Shown: positions 16,586 to 26,013, counted from the stretch's first letter. The stretch is DNA of 59,171 bases from Spirochaetaceae bacterium (GCA_017622135.1 JAGARR010000044.1:1-59171), one strand, 5' to 3'. A program made the numbers and translations. The notes: generated by a model from the sequence alone, not told the origin.

Positions 16586-17008
16586 ATGGCCTGCTATGCA
16601 GTTATAGATACAAATGTGCTTGTCTCGGCTTTGATTTCCAAAAACCGAGCGTCGCCTACCGTTAAAGTGATTGAAGCGGTTTTGGACGGTAGAATCATCC
16701 CTTTGTACCATGCAGATATTATTGCTGAATATGATGCTGTGCTTCGCAGAAAGAAGTTCCATTTACAGCCAGATACAATTTCCACCTTCCTGAGTGTTTT
16801 TACGCAATTTGGCCTTGAGGTTTTTCCCACACCGACAGGAGAAATTTTAGTGGATCAGGATGACTTGGTATTTTATGAGGTTGCCATGGAGAGACAACAA
16901 GATAATGCCTACCTTGTAACAGGTAACATGAAGCATTATCCTGTTAGGAAATTCATTGTCACACCAGCGCAGATGATGGAAATCTTGGACGGAAAGCCCG
17001 CTGAATGA
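16586..17008 (+). CDS. PIN-domain toxin (COG1569-type)
   Basis: 140 residues starting MACYAVIDTNVLVSAL, with the PIN-domain first acidic residue in IDTN, then DIIAEYDAVL and later DQDDLVFYEVA and LVTGNMKHYP carrying the remaining acids. PIN proteins of this group are Mg-dependent RNases acting as TA toxins. Frame and motifs look intact, so this toxin could be active, unlike several others here. No flanking direct repeats were found for this module. Confidence 0.8.
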   Translation: MACYAVIDTNVLVSALISKNRASPTVKVIEAVLDGRIIPLYHADIIAEYDAVLRRKKFHLQPDTISTFLSVFTQFGLEVFPTPTGEILVDQDDLVFYEVAMERQQDNAYLVTGNMKHYPVRKFIVTPAQMMEILDGKPAE

Positions 17009-17079
17009 GCCTCTCGCCTGAAAACTAATTGCTTGGTTAGAAACAGCTCAATCTGCCAGCTGGTAGCAGGAAATGTCTT

Positions 17080-17343
17080 TTACTTGTCGTTATAATGATT
17101 TCTGCATTGGATGATTTTGATTAAACCATCTTCAATCTTGTAAATTAATCTGTGCTTTTCATTTATGGCTCTTGACCAATAGCCACTAAAGTTTCCTTTT
17201 AGTGGCTCTGGATGTCCTATTCCATCATGTCCGTTGCGCTCAATGTCCTCAAGAAGCTGGTGTATTTTTTTGAGGATTCTTTTGTCTTGTGCTACCCAAT
17301 AGGTATAATCTGCCCAAGCATCGTCTGAAAAGTCCTTGTGCAT
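17080..17343 (-). CDS. yoeB: YoeB/Txe-family toxin (ribosome-dependent RNase)
   Basis: 87 residues, the usual YoeB length, with WADYTYWVAQDKRILKKI, HPEPLKGNFSGYWSRAINEKHRLIYKI and the C-terminal HY dyad of the RelE-fold toxin (RNHYND). It cleaves mRNA at the ribosome. The gene follows its antitoxin by 3 bases. Frame is intact, so the toxin is probably functional. Confidence 0.9.
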   Translation of the reverse strand: MHKDFSDDAWADYTYWVAQDKRILKKIHQLLEDIERNGHDGIGHPEPLKGNFSGYWSRAINEKHRLIYKIEDGLIKIIQCRNHYNDK

Positions 17344-17346
17344 TTT

Positions 17347-17604
17347 TTACACCTCGACAAGGTCCCGTATTGAATGCTGCCCATTTTCCATTTGCGCCTT
17401 TGAGTGCTCCAAGGCCTTCATATTCTTTTCAGAATAGAAAGAGTCAGCCTGAACAATCTCAAAGGGAATTTTGCGTTGAATCAATGTCTGTTTTAGGAAA
17501 ATGCGTATGGCTGTAGTTGTATCCATTCCGATGGATTCAAAGAAAGCATCCGCATCCTGCTTGAGGGTTGCGTCAACCCTTGTCTGTACCACTGCTGTCT
17601 TCAT
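17347..17604 (-). CDS. RelB/DinJ-family antitoxin partner of YoeB
   Basis: 85 residues with the RelB/DinJ core (VVQTRVDATLKQDADAFFESIGMDTTTAIRIFLKQ). GGAGG lies 6 bases before the ATG at 17604. First gene of a two-gene operon with yoeB. YoeB is classically paired with YefM, but DinJ-type partners are also known. Confidence 0.85.
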   Translation of the reverse strand: MKTAVVQTRVDATLKQDADAFFESIGMDTTTAIRIFLKQTLIQRKIPFEIVQADSFYSEKNMKALEHSKAQMENGQHSIRDLVEV

Positions 17605-17690
17605 ATATGCCTCCGTGTTTATAATGTACTACAAAAGCAATGAAAAAGCAATGTTTTTTGTAAGGCTGAGTGAGGAGATTCCCGCCCGCA

Positions 17691-18725
17691 TCAATCTGCC
17701 AGCTGGTAGCTGCTTGCCACGACGGAAAGCTGGTCTGCTATTCCGCTGGTGGGATAGACCAGCTTGTCCTCCCCGATGATGACGCCTTCCGCATCCTCTG
17801 ATTCCAGCAGCGCCAGTCCCTTCTCCCGACCCAGCAGGAACACGGAGGTGGAGAGTGCGTCCGCCAGCAGGGAGTTTTTGCTGACGATGGTGACGGACTG
17901 GATGTCGTTCCAGACTGGATAGCCTGTAGCTGGATTCAGAATGTGATGGTAGCGAATGCCCTCCTGCTCAAAGAAGCGCTCGTACATGCCGGAGGTCACC
18001 ACGCTACGATCCTGGACTGCCAGGGCCAGTGCGGGGCTTCCGCCTGGTTGTGCGGGATCCTTCACTCCCACCCGCCAGGTGGAGCCGTCGGCCTTTGTTC
18101 CGAAGGCGTAGATGTTGCCCCCCAAGTCAAAGAGGCCCCGCTTTAGGCCAGCCTCCTGGACCATGGCCACCAGTTCATCAGCGGCATATCCCTTGGCAAT
18201 GCCCCCGAGATCCAAGGCCATCCCCTGCTTGGGAAGGTAGACGGTTCCTTGTTCCAGATTCAGCTCCACCAGGCGGTAGTCCACGAGGGAGCGGGCGTGG
18301 TCGATGGCCTCCTGGGAGGGAACCTGGCTGTTGTCGCCACCGATGTCCCACAAATCCACCAAGGGGCCGATGGTGGGGTCAAAGGCACCGCCAGTTTTTT
18401 TTGCAATGTCCAGTGCCTGCTGCAGCACCAGCAGCACCTCCTCCGGTACTGCCACCGCCGCAATGCCCGCCGCTTGGTTCACCTGGGAGATGGTGCTGGC
18501 GGCAATCCGCACGCTGAACACCTGTTCTATCTCCTTGAGCCGCTGAAACAGTGCGGTGTACAGGTCGATGGTGCCATCATCAAACAGATTGATGGTGCAA
18601 ACGGTGCCCAGATGAAGCTGGGTTTGGGGCGGCAGGGCTTCCTTCTGGCAGCTCCACAACACTAACGTCAGGATGAGGAGTACCAGGAGCGAGCGTGGTT
18701 TTAATCGTAATTTAATGTATTCCAT
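17691..18725 (-). CDS. apbE: FAD:protein FMN transferase, ApbE/Ftp family lipoprotein
   Basis: 344 residues with a lipoprotein signal ending LWSC. ApbE features are present: GGAFDPTIGPLVDLW, LDLGGIAKGYAADEL, a Gly-rich FDLGGNIYAFG, and HHILNPATGYPV followed by LADALST. The enzyme attaches FMN to threonines of exported redox proteins (RnfG/NqrC type); the T. pallidum homolog Ftp can also hydrolyse FAD. It acts in the periplasm. It is divergent from carbonic anhydrase across a 70-bp gap. Its 3' end abuts the YoeB module and is duplicated beyond it. Confidence 0.9.
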   Translation of the reverse strand: MEYIKLRLKPRSLLVLLILTLVLWSCQKEALPPQTQLHLGTVCTINLFDDGTIDLYTALFQRLKEIEQVFSVRIAASTISQVNQAAGIAAVAVPEEVLLVLQQALDIAKKTGGAFDPTIGPLVDLWDIGGDNSQVPSQEAIDHARSLVDYRLVELNLEQGTVYLPKQGMALDLGGIAKGYAADELVAMVQEAGLKRGLFDLGGNIYAFGTKADGSTWRVGVKDPAQPGGSPALALAVQDRSVVTSGMYERFFEQEGIRYHHILNPATGYPVWNDIQSVTIVSKNSLLADALSTSVFLLGREKGLALLESEDAEGVIIGEDKLVYPTSGIADQLSVVASSYQLAD

Positions 18726-18795
18726 GATATGTACAGTATAATGAAAAAAAAAGAATTATGATAGAATGAGGGAATAGGTGAACAAAGGAGTCTGC

Positions 18796-19395
18796 ATGAA
18801 ACTACATCATCCTTCGGAACATATTGGCGACGCAGAGCAATCATTGCAGCTGCTGCGGGAGGGCAACCAACGATTTGTGCAGGGTCAGCTGTGCGACAAG
18901 TCCAGCTATGCCATGGACCGGGAAATTTTACCCAGGGGACAGCATCCCTTTGCCGCAGTGCTTTCCTGCTCTGATAGCCGGGTGGTGCCGGAGATTTTCT
19001 TTGACCAGCGTATGGGTGACCTCTTTGTGATTCGTAATGCAGGAAATTTGGTGGATGACATGGTGGTGGCCTGCATGGAGTATGCGGTGGAGGTTCTCAA
19101 GTGTCCCCTGCTGGTTGTCTGCGGCCACAGCCATTGCGGTGCCATGACAGCAGCTCACGCTGGCTCCACCTCCCTGCGGAGCTTCCAGGGCGTGGTGGAC
19201 GCATTGCGGCCAGCCTTCCAGGTGGGAGACACGGTAGAGATGATGACAAAGAGAAGTGTGCGGTATATGGTGACCCGACTGCAGGATGCGGTGGGAGCCT
19301 TTACGTCCAAGACTAGCGTGGTGGGGGCCTACTACGACATTGCCTCCGGTCAGGTGGAATGGCTGGCAGACAGGATTGCCAGGGACTGCCACTAG
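18796..19395 (+). CDS. Beta-class carbonic anhydrase
   Basis: 199 residues. Zinc ligands Cys58, His111 and Cys114 (SCSDSRV and CGHSHCGA) with the Asp60-Arg62 dyad are all present; RNAGN follows as in the family. The enzyme hydrates CO2 to bicarbonate. The start is the ATG at 18796 preceded by AAAGGAG; the GTG at 18778 lacks an RBS. It stands alone and ends at a bidirectional terminator. Confidence 0.92.
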   Translation: MKLHHPSEHIGDAEQSLQLLREGNQRFVQGQLCDKSSYAMDREILPRGQHPFAAVLSCSDSRVVPEIFFDQRMGDLFVIRNAGNLVDDMVVACMEYAVEVLKCPLLVVCGHSHCGAMTAAHAGSTSLRSFQGVVDALRPAFQVGDTVEMMTKRSVRYMVTRLQDAVGAFTSKTSVVGAYYDIASGQVEWLADRIARDCH

Positions 19396-19449
19396 GAGTG
19401 GTACGGATTCAGCTATCCAGCCAGACGCTTGGGCGGCGAATAATTAAAG

Positions 19450-19487
19450 GGGGCGTTCACCGCTCAAGGTGAATGCCCCGTGCTTTT
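19450..19487. terminator. Bidirectional terminator between carbonic anhydrase and cyclase genes
   Basis: 12-bp stem (19450-19461 with 19468-19479, one G-T wobble), followed by GTGCTTTTTC on plus and TTTAATTATT on minus. Confidence 0.75.
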
Positions 19488-19499
19488 TCAGTGGACAGC

Positions 19500-22400
19500 C
19501 TACAGCTCGTAGGTGTGCATGATACCCTTTCCCCGGACATCTACCTCTTCTTCAAAGTCAATGGTTCCGAAGATCTGTTCCTGCAGGGCCTTCCGCACCG
19601 TGTCGGTGACTCTGATCTTGCCTGGTGTACAGAGGGATTCCATGCGGCAGGCCACATTCACCGTGTCGCCCCACACATCGTAGATGAACTTGTGGGTTCC
19701 GATGACACCCGCCACCACCGGCCCGGAATTCAAGCCGATGCGCATGGTGAAATGGATGGGGGAGTCCTTGTTGTATTCCTCCAAATCCTTCTGGATTCCC
19801 TTGGCGAATTCCACCATGGTCATCACGTGGTTGGAATTCGGGGTGGGAATGCCGCAGGCCGCCATGTAGCAGTCTCCAATGGTCTTTATCTTCTCCACAC
19901 CCATGCTTAATGCCCGGTGGTCAAAGAGGGTGAACAGCTTGTTCAGGGCAGCGACCATCTTGGCTGGGCCTTCCCGCTCGGAAATCTGGGTAAAGCCCAC
20001 AATGTCGGCAAAGAGGATGGTGGCCTCGTCAAAGTATTCCGCCATGGAGTCCGCCACATTCTCCGTGTTCAGCTGCTTCAGCTTGTCCGCCACCTTGTCC
20101 GGCAGGATGTTTCGCAAAAGCTTGTCGGACTTCTTCTGCTCCTGCCGCAGGTCCTCCGTCCTCAGCTGCACCATCTCCTCCAGCATCTGCTGTCGCCTTC
20201 TGTTTATCTGTTCCCGCCAGTAGACGAGGAGCAGTACAATGACCATCAGCATCAGGACGCAGCCTGTCCAGAAGGTAGGCCGCTGCCAGAAGAAGGACTC
20301 CTGGGTAAAGCTGACGATGGTGGGGGAGCTGTTCCACAGGCCATCAGAATTCATGGCGGTAATCAGCAGGCGGTAGTCTCCCGGCGGCAGGTTGGTGTAG
20401 GAGACGTTGCGGTTTTGGGTGGGCTGGCTGTAGTCCGTGTCGAATCCCACCAGCATGTGCTTGAATCGGATGCGCTCTGGAGCCACAAAGCTCAGCCCTG
20501 TGTAGGTGAAGTCCAGGCGCCGTGCTCCCGCCGGAATGCTGAAGTTGTTGCTCTTTCTGCCGAGCTCCACATTGTCCAGCACGATGGACTCCACGTGAAC
20601 AAGGGGGAGGATGCCGCTGGCCTGGTTCTTCAGGGGGTCGTAGATGGCGAATCCGTCCACCATGGTGAACCAGATGCGGCCGTTTCGGTCCCGCATGCTG
20701 AGTGCGGTGGAATTCGTACCGTCGGAGCGTAGGCCGTCGTTCTGGCTGTAGAATTTTGCGTCCACCTTGGCACGCTTGTTCTGCCCGTTGGCCAGCTCGT
20801 TCAGCTCTGCCAGGGGAACGGAGGAGATGCCCCGGTTGCTCACCATCCAGGCGGTGTTGCTGTGGTCGATGATCATCTGGAACACGGAGTCCGTTCCCAA
20901 ACCGTTGACGGAGTTGTAGTTGAAGAAGCTGCGCCAGGGCTTCGTCGTCTCGTCGGTGTTGTCAGTCTGCTGGTAGCGGGAGATGCCGGTGCCGGTGCAG
21001 ATCCAGTAGACCCCGGAGCTGTCCTGCATGATTTTGAAGACCACGTTGCCCGCCAGTCCGTTGGCAGGGGAAATCTTGTCGAAAATCTTCTCGTCCTTCA
21101 TTAGGTAGATACCGTCGCCGTCGGTGCCAATCCACACAACGCCGTCGTCATCCTGATACAGGCACATGATGTATTCGTTGGGAAAGCCGTCGTCCTTGTG
21201 GAAGGTATGGACAGAGCCATCTGGCCGCAGGATGCTCAGTCCCGTGGTGGTGCCCACGTACACGTCGCCGTTGTCCAGCTGGATGGAAACACGAGTCTTG
21301 TCTCCGGCCAGTCCATCGTCGGATGACCAGTTCTGGATGCGGCCGGTGGCAGGGCTGTAGCGGATGTGGGCGGGCTTGGTGTAGGCGCTCACCATCACGT
21401 CGCCGTTGTGGGCAATTTCCACATGGCGGATTCGCAGCTCCTTGCAGTACCTGGTGAGCTGGTTCTCCACCGGGGTGTCGTTCTGGTAGCAGTGGAGCCC
21501 GTCATCGGCCCCCACCCAGACCAGGCCGTCCAGTCCCTGGGCTATGGCGTTCACGGCAGTGCCCAGATTGGTGACGCTGAACCGGCCGGAGCTGATTTTT
21601 GTCAGGCCCTTGGAGTCCGTGGCTACCCAGATGTTGCCCTCCCGGTCCTGGATAATCTTGTTGACGGAGTTGTTGTGGTACACATGCTCCGCCCACTTGC
21701 CCTCTCGGTACAGCACCAGTCCCTGCTCTGTTCCCAGCCAGGTGGCGCCATTGGTGTCGTGGCAGATGTGATAGAGGGGCGTGTTGTCCAGGATGGTGTT
21801 GCTGACAATCTGCTCCACGCCCTCCTGGTTCACCTTCACCAGCCCTCTGTGGCCCAGTCCAATCCAGAAGGTGCCGAAATTGTCCTGGGAGATGGCGGTG
21901 GCGAAGAAGGTGCCCAGATGGTCCAGCTCCTGGTAGCGGTGGAATATGTTGTCGGAGTAATAGAAGAGACCTCGGGCATCAGTGGTGCAGATCCAGATGC
22001 GTCCGGCGGAGTCGCAGAACAGCTCCTCCACCAGACTGTTGCCGATGGGAGCATTGTCCGCCGCCTTTGGTAGGATTACCGCATCCTCAGGGGTGATGTA
22101 GCAGACTCCGCTGGCGGTGCCAATCCAGACGTTGCCCAGTTTGTCCTCTGTCATTGCCCGGATGGAGTTGTTGGGCAGGCCGTTCTCCATGGTATAGATG
22201 GTTTTGCTGCCATCGGGACTGGTCTTCTGCAGTCCCTCTCCGTTGGATCCCAGCCAGAGGTTTCCCTGGGAGTCCTGTATCATGGCACGGGCCGAGATAA
22301 AGCTGTATTCCGAGCCACTGTGCTTGTTGAGGAGGGTGAATTCAAAGCCGTTGAACCGGACCAGTCCCTCATAGGTTCCCAGGTAGATGTAGCCGTCGGC

Positions 22401-22562
22401 TGTCTGGATCACATCATTGATGGCATTGGCAGGCAGCCCCTCCACCGTGGACCATTCCGTGGAGATGTAGTCATTCAAGAAGGAATACTGGGCCATGACA
22501 CCCTGCATCGTCAGCAGGCACAATAAGCCGGTGAAAAGCACTTTCAGGTAGTTCTTTCTCAT
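19500..22562 (-). CDS. Propeller-sensor adenylate cyclase (Reg_prop / Y_Y_Y / class III cyclase)
   Basis: A 1020-residue transmembrane receptor. A signal peptide is followed by many two-component-regulator propeller repeats (units like GNLWLGS-GEGL, GVVWIGTDGDGIYL; residues about 30-690), a Y_Y_Y-type Ig domain (about 690-760), one TM helix (FWTGCVLMLMVIVLLLVYW), a short coiled coil and a class III cyclase domain (about 820-1018). Catalytic features: FADIVGFT (metal Asp), EKIKTIGDCYMA (Lys favouring ATP), YDVWGDTVNVACRME (Asp specificity, Asn and Arg). It should make cAMP in response to a periplasmic ligand. HTCS-type propellers usually feed histidine kinases; here the output is a cyclase. 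Confidence 0.9.
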   Translation of the reverse strand: MRKNYLKVLFTGLLCLLTMQGVMAQYSFLNDYISTEWSTVEGLPANAINDVIQTADGYIYLGTYEGLVRFNGFEFTLLNKHSGSEYSFISARAMIQDSQGNLWLGSNGEGLQKTSPDGSKTIYTMENGLPNNSIRAMTEDKLGNVWIGTASGVCYITPEDAVILPKAADNAPIGNSLVEELFCDSAGRIWICTTDARGLFYYSDNIFHRYQELDHLGTFFATAISQDNFGTFWIGLGHRGLVKVNQEGVEQIVSNTILDNTPLYHICHDTNGATWLGTEQGLVLYREGKWAEHVYHNNSVNKIIQDREGNIWVATDSKGLTKISSGRFSVTNLGTAVNAIAQGLDGLVWVGADDGLHCYQNDTPVENQLTRYCKELRIRHVEIAHNGDVMVSAYTKPAHIRYSPATGRIQNWSSDDGLAGDKTRVSIQLDNGDVYVGTTTGLSILRPDGSVHTFHKDDGFPNEYIMCLYQDDDGVVWIGTDGDGIYLMKDEKIFDKISPANGLAGNVVFKIMQDSSGVYWICTGTGISRYQQTDNTDETTKPWRSFFNYNSVNGLGTDSVFQMIIDHSNTAWMVSNRGISSVPLAELNELANGQNKRAKVDAKFYSQNDGLRSDGTNSTALSMRDRNGRIWFTMVDGFAIYDPLKNQASGILPLVHVESIVLDNVELGRKSNNFSIPAGARRLDFTYTGLSFVAPERIRFKHMLVGFDTDYSQPTQNRNVSYTNLPPGDYRLLITAMNSDGLWNSSPTIVSFTQESFFWQRPTFWTGCVLMLMVIVLLLVYWREQINRRRQQMLEEMVQLRTEDLRQEQKKSDKLLRNILPDKVADKLKQLNTENVADSMAEYFDEATILFADIVGFTQISEREGPAKMVAALNKLFTLFDHRALSMGVEKIKTIGDCYMAACGIPTPNSNHVMTMVEFAKGIQKDLEEYNKDSPIHFTMRIGLNSGPVVAGVIGTHKFIYDVWGDTVNVACRMESLCTPGKIRVTDTVRKALQEQIFGTIDFEEEVDVRGKGIMHTYEL

Positions 22563-22786
22563 AGCGTCTTATTATAACACACTTTTTTGAAAAAGAAGCA
22601 TGGAACCAGCAAAGTTCGCTTGATGCTTGCCTGCCCTTTACATCGGGGGAGGAGTGGGGGAGAATTTACTGTGTTATTCCTGTGCTGCTGGAAGGGGAGT
22701 GAGAAGTGATCCGTAGGTGACTTCAGATAGTTTTCAGTTGCGCAAAGGGGATGAAAGGTATAGAATCGTTGGGATAAGGGGGCGAT
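22563..22786. promoter_or_regulatory. Divergent intergenic region between cyclase and Wzi-like genes
   Basis: About 220 bases with no gene. A possible plus-strand promoter for the glycopolymer locus is TTGCGC near 22738 with TATAGA near 22759 (short 15-base spacer). Weakly supported. Confidence 0.3.
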
Positions 22787-24469
22787 ATGGTTCGTTTTAA
22801 TGAGAATTTCACGTTTTCTTTCAGGGCAATCAGTGCACTTGTGCTGGTTCTACTGCTGCTGCCGGTGGGGCTTTTTTCTCAAGAAGCATTGAAGTCCGCC
22901 GAGGAGGACTACTACGGCTTCCTGTCCCTACAGGGACTGGCAAACCGTCCCGCCCTGAACTACCGAACCCTCTCGGACGGCCAGTGGCGGCTGGAGGGAG
23001 AGGCCGCAGAGGGCAGCCACGTGTGGGCCGGAAACAATCTGGGAACCACCTTCACCCTGTGGCAGGATGCAAGCCCGGCGGAAAACTGGTTTGCCCGGGG
23101 TCTGCTCCAGGGAATTGACCTGAAGGTCTACGGCCCGGAATGGTACAACAGCTACAATACCGCCGCCCCCTACGGCCAGAACGACGGAGCCCTGTGGCAG
23201 GGGAAGGGCTACAACACCAGCCTCACCGCCGGCATCCGATTCGAAAGCTACGGCTTTGAGCTCACCCTCAAGCCCCAGCTGAGCTTTAGCCAGAACCTGA
23301 GCTTTGACCTCATGCCCTCCAATACCGACAGTCCCTATGGCTACTTCTGGGGCTATGGCAAGAATGTGGGCGTGGACGCACCCCAGCGCTTCGGGGACAA
23401 GCCCTTCTTTGTGTACGACTGGGGAGACAGCGAGGTACGCTGGACGTGGCACAGTTTTACGGTGGGCTTTGGGACACAGGCCATCTGGCTGGGACCCGCC
23501 TCTATGAATCCCATCCTCCACTCCAACAATGCCCCCTCCTATCCCAAGGTGGACATCGGCCTGCGCCGCCAGCCCGTGGTGCTGCCTTGGCTTGGTTGGT
23601 ATTTGGGCGATGTGGAGGCCCGCATCTGGACCGGCCGCCTCACCGAGTCCGACTACTTTGACAATGACGACAGCAACAACCACAACATGATTCACGGCCT
23701 GGCCCTTGCCTACGCACCCTCCTTTGTTCCTGGCCTCACCCTCTTTGCCAACCGGGTCTGCTTGGTGAAGTGGGACTGGGCGAACATGAAGTATATCTGG
23801 CCCCTGGCAGAAAATACCCACGTGGGAGAACAGGGGGCAGGAGAAGACCAGAAGATGAGCTTTGGCTTTGACTGGGTTTTCCCCCAGGTGGGATTCGAGG
23901 TCTACGGTGAGGTGGGAGTCGATGACTTTTTTCAAGGAGGTTTCTTAAAGGGATTTGCTAGATACCCTTTTGATTCCATGATGATTATTGCAGGTTTGAA
24001 AAAGGTATTCAACTTTGGGACCTCCTTAAAGGGGGAGTTCGTTTTAGAATATGCCAATTTTGAGTTACCAAGAAATAGACAGAGAGCAAAATATGCTTTC
24101 AATTTCCATCATCAAGTTGTTCAAGGGTATACAAACAGGGGACAGGCTGTTGGTTCTCCTTTAGGTGTTGGAGGTAATTCTCAGACGCTTGTCTTTAATC
24201 TGTATTATCCAAAAGGAATGACAGGTTTAACTATTTCAAGAAACAATCCAGATGATACATACATGTATTGGAAAGTAGGAAATGAAAATCAGTGGTATAA
24301 AGCAAACTTTATTATCTCTGTAGACTCTTTATTTTATATAACGAGAAGTTTTTCTGTGTTTGGAGGTTTGGGCTTCGATTGGATTATCAATCCGTATTAC
24401 GACACTAATAAGGACATAACAGATATTTATAATTTCACCTTTAACCTCGGTGCAAAGTATAGCCTGTAG
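22787..24469 (+). CDS. Wzi-family capsule assembly outer-membrane protein
   Basis: 560 residues with a Sec signal peptide (LLLLPVGLFSQ). The mature protein has Wzi-type features: NRPALNYRTLSDGQW, the VGFGTQAIWLGPASMNPILHSNNAPSYPK region (read in parts), LPWLGWYLGDVEARIWTG, and a long run of beta-strands to the end. Wzi proteins are 18-strand outer-membrane barrels that anchor capsule polymer at the surface. It opens the locus of glycosyltransferases and flippase that follows. Codon use switches abruptly from GC-rich to AT-rich near 23,930, within the gene, suggesting recombination of the 3' third. Confidence 0.75.
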   Translation: MVRFNENFTFSFRAISALVLVLLLLPVGLFSQEALKSAEEDYYGFLSLQGLANRPALNYRTLSDGQWRLEGEAAEGSHVWAGNNLGTTFTLWQDASPAENWFARGLLQGIDLKVYGPEWYNSYNTAAPYGQNDGALWQGKGYNTSLTAGIRFESYGFELTLKPQLSFSQNLSFDLMPSNTDSPYGYFWGYGKNVGVDAPQRFGDKPFFVYDWGDSEVRWTWHSFTVGFGTQAIWLGPASMNPILHSNNAPSYPKVDIGLRRQPVVLPWLGWYLGDVEARIWTGRLTESDYFDNDDSNNHNMIHGLALAYAPSFVPGLTLFANRVCLVKWDWANMKYIWPLAENTHVGEQGAGEDQKMSFGFDWVFPQVGFEVYGEVGVDDFFQGGFLKGFARYPFDSMMIIAGLKKVFNFGTSLKGEFVLEYANFELPRNRQRAKYAFNFHHQVVQGYTNRGQAVGSPLGVGGNSQTLVFNLYYPKGMTGLTISRNNPDDTYMYWKVGNENQWYKANFIISVDSLFYITRSFSVFGGLGFDWIINPYYDTNKDITDIYNFTFNLGAKYSL

Positions 24470-24471
24470 CG

Positions 24472-24707
24472 ATGACACTCTATCACGGTTCAGAAAGAAT
24501 TGTAGAGACTCCACAGTTTGGTGCTGGTAATCCTCGTAATGACTATGGCTTGGGGTTTTATTGCACCCAGCATCTGGAGCTGGCAAAGGAGTGGGCGTGC
24601 CAAAAAATACAGACGGTTATGCAAGTGATTTCCTAAGTGTGCAGGACGCCATCTATTTGGTAGATATTTTTAGAAACCCGGAGTTGTTGCATGGCATTGA
24701 GCTATGA
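24472..24707 (+). pseudogene. DUF3990-like gene, frameshifted
   Basis: Starts MTLYHGSERIVETPQFG...YGLGFYCTQHLELAKEWAC, the N-terminal pattern of DUF3990 (ADP-ribosyltransferase-fold family found in TA-like clusters). After an A6 run (near 24601-24606) the frame meets a stop; one extra A would continue as KNTDGYASDFLS. The 3' part then runs to TGA at 24705 and appears shortened. It overlaps the next gene, as in the usual DUF3990 cluster. Confidence 0.5.
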
Positions 24708-25119
24708 CCAGCTGTATCTGTCTGATGTGCAGAAGAACCTCGGCTTCCTGTTCCAGTTTTGCCTGCGCACCTTGGGCAAGTCGCCAGAAGAATTGCAGCA
24801 GGATTTTTTGTCGTCCATTATTCCCACCCAGATCGAATTTGGCAACCCCGATTTTCTCAGCGGTAAATCAGGGCTGGAGCTGGCGTTTTTCTTGTATCAG
24901 GATATTGAGGGGAAAGTCGAGGAGGCGCTGCAAGAGCCATATTATCCCTAGGCAGAGTATTGGGTTGGCTTTGTGGTGGCCTATGCCCAGTGGAAGCTGC
25001 AGCAGCCCTTCCGGGTGCTTTTGGAAAGCTATCCTTTGGAAAGAATATTGTCGAATTATCATCTGATGCACGAGGCCGACATCAGCAAGATGGTTGAGCT
25101 GATTCAGGAGGAGCTGTAG
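24691..25119 (+). pseudogene. Antitoxin-like partner of the DUF3990 gene, interrupted by amber stop
   Basis: The frame begins MALSYDQLYLSDVQKNLGFLF and stops at TAG 24949-24951. The same frame continues with AEYWVGFVVAYAQWKLQQPF and ends normally at 25117-25119. The EYW-G---AYAQW segment is characteristic of the small regulator/antitoxin proteins next to DUF3990. A single nonsense mutation in an otherwise complete gene of about 142 codons. Confidence 0.5.
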
Positions 25120-25169
25120 TGCCTCCGCTATCCTTGTTCAAGGAAAATAAAACTGCTATAGTGGCAAGC

Positions 25170-25724
25170 ATGACACAGCCTGAGCTTTTGGAAATTGTTG
25201 CCTGCGGAGAGACGAGCCGGGTTCAATTCAAAGAGACGCTTGACAACAATGACAGCATCGCAGCAGAAATTATTGCCCTCGCAAATACAAAGGGCGGCAT
25301 GATTCTTTTCGGCGTTCAGAAGGAGATGTGGCTTGGTGTATGTTGATGAGATGATTGTGCCTGATACAATAGCACAGGCATCCTGGAGATTTCGGAGGTT
25401 GCCTTGCAGGAGCTGATGCAGAACGCCTTGACCCACCGGGACTACACGAAGAATGCCCCCATCAGGATTTTCATTTTTGACAACAGGATTGAAATTATTA
25501 GCCCCGGCTGTCTTCCCAACTCCCTTACCATTGAGAATATCAAGCTGGGAAATGCAGTCATACGGAATAATCTGATTGTCTCCTATGCCTCTAAGCTCAT
25601 GCGGTACCGTGGCATTGGTTCAGGCATTGCTCGTGCCCTCAAGCGGCAGCCTGATATCATCTTTCAGGATGACCGGGAGGGCGAGCAGTTCAAGGTGACA
25701 ATTCCCCGCCCGCCCCGTCCATGA
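25170..25724 (+). pseudogene. AlbA_2/HATPase_c_4 regulator with internal deletion
   Basis: N-terminal part (MTQPELLEIVACGETSRVQFKETL...TKGGMILFGVQ) is the AlbA_2 (Schlafen-like) domain; the later frame (ELMQNALTHRDYTKNAPIRIFIFDNRIEIISPG...) is the HATPase_c_4 part. The middle, normally well over 100 residues, is missing and the frames do not join. A complete relative is at 44297-45652. Confidence 0.65.
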
Positions 25725-25791
25725 TTTTTTGCGTAGGGCGTCCTATTCCCCAAAGGCTACAAGCGTGGTATACTGTAGCGGAGGTTGCATA

Positions 25792-26013
25792 ATGCCAGAA
25801 AACATGACAGAGCTTTACAATTCACTCAGTTTTTCATCTCAACAAGAGGTATATGATTTTATGCTTTTTCTCCTTCAGAAGCAAGAGAAAGAGACTTTGT
25901 TGGAACAAAGATTTGTCAAGAGGGAAAAGAGAAAAGCCGCACTTGCTGAATTTGCAGGAAGCATGAAGGAGCTGTGGGAAGGCGTGGATGCCCGCGAATA
26001 TCAGCAGGGGTAG
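25792..26013 (+). CDS. DUF2281-like antitoxin
   Basis: 73 residues, starting MPENMTELYNSLSFSSQQEVYDFMLFLLQKQ, the pattern of small antitoxins encoded before PIN-domain toxins. GGAGG precedes the ATG at 25792 and TATACT lies at 25769-25774. The toxin that should follow is present only as a C-terminal remnant. Confidence 0.6.
   Translation: MPENMTELYNSLSFSSQQEVYDFMLFLLQKQEKETLLEQRFVKREKRKAALAEFAGSMKELWEGVDAREYQQG

Larger units (their letters stand above)
17048..17710. repeat. 20-bp direct repeats flanking the relB-yoeB unit (copy of the apbE 3' end)
   Basis: TCAATCTGCCAGCTGGTAGC occurs at 17048-17067 and at 17691-17710. The second copy is the last seven codons and stop of the minus-strand apbE gene; the first is an orphan copy on the far side of the TA module. 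The unit is 643 bp. It looks as if the module entered at the end of apbE and left a regenerated gene end. Confidence 0.8.

Noticed and set aside
19917..20732. Plus-strand frame over the cyclase gene
   Set aside because: Antisense shadow of a conserved domain region.
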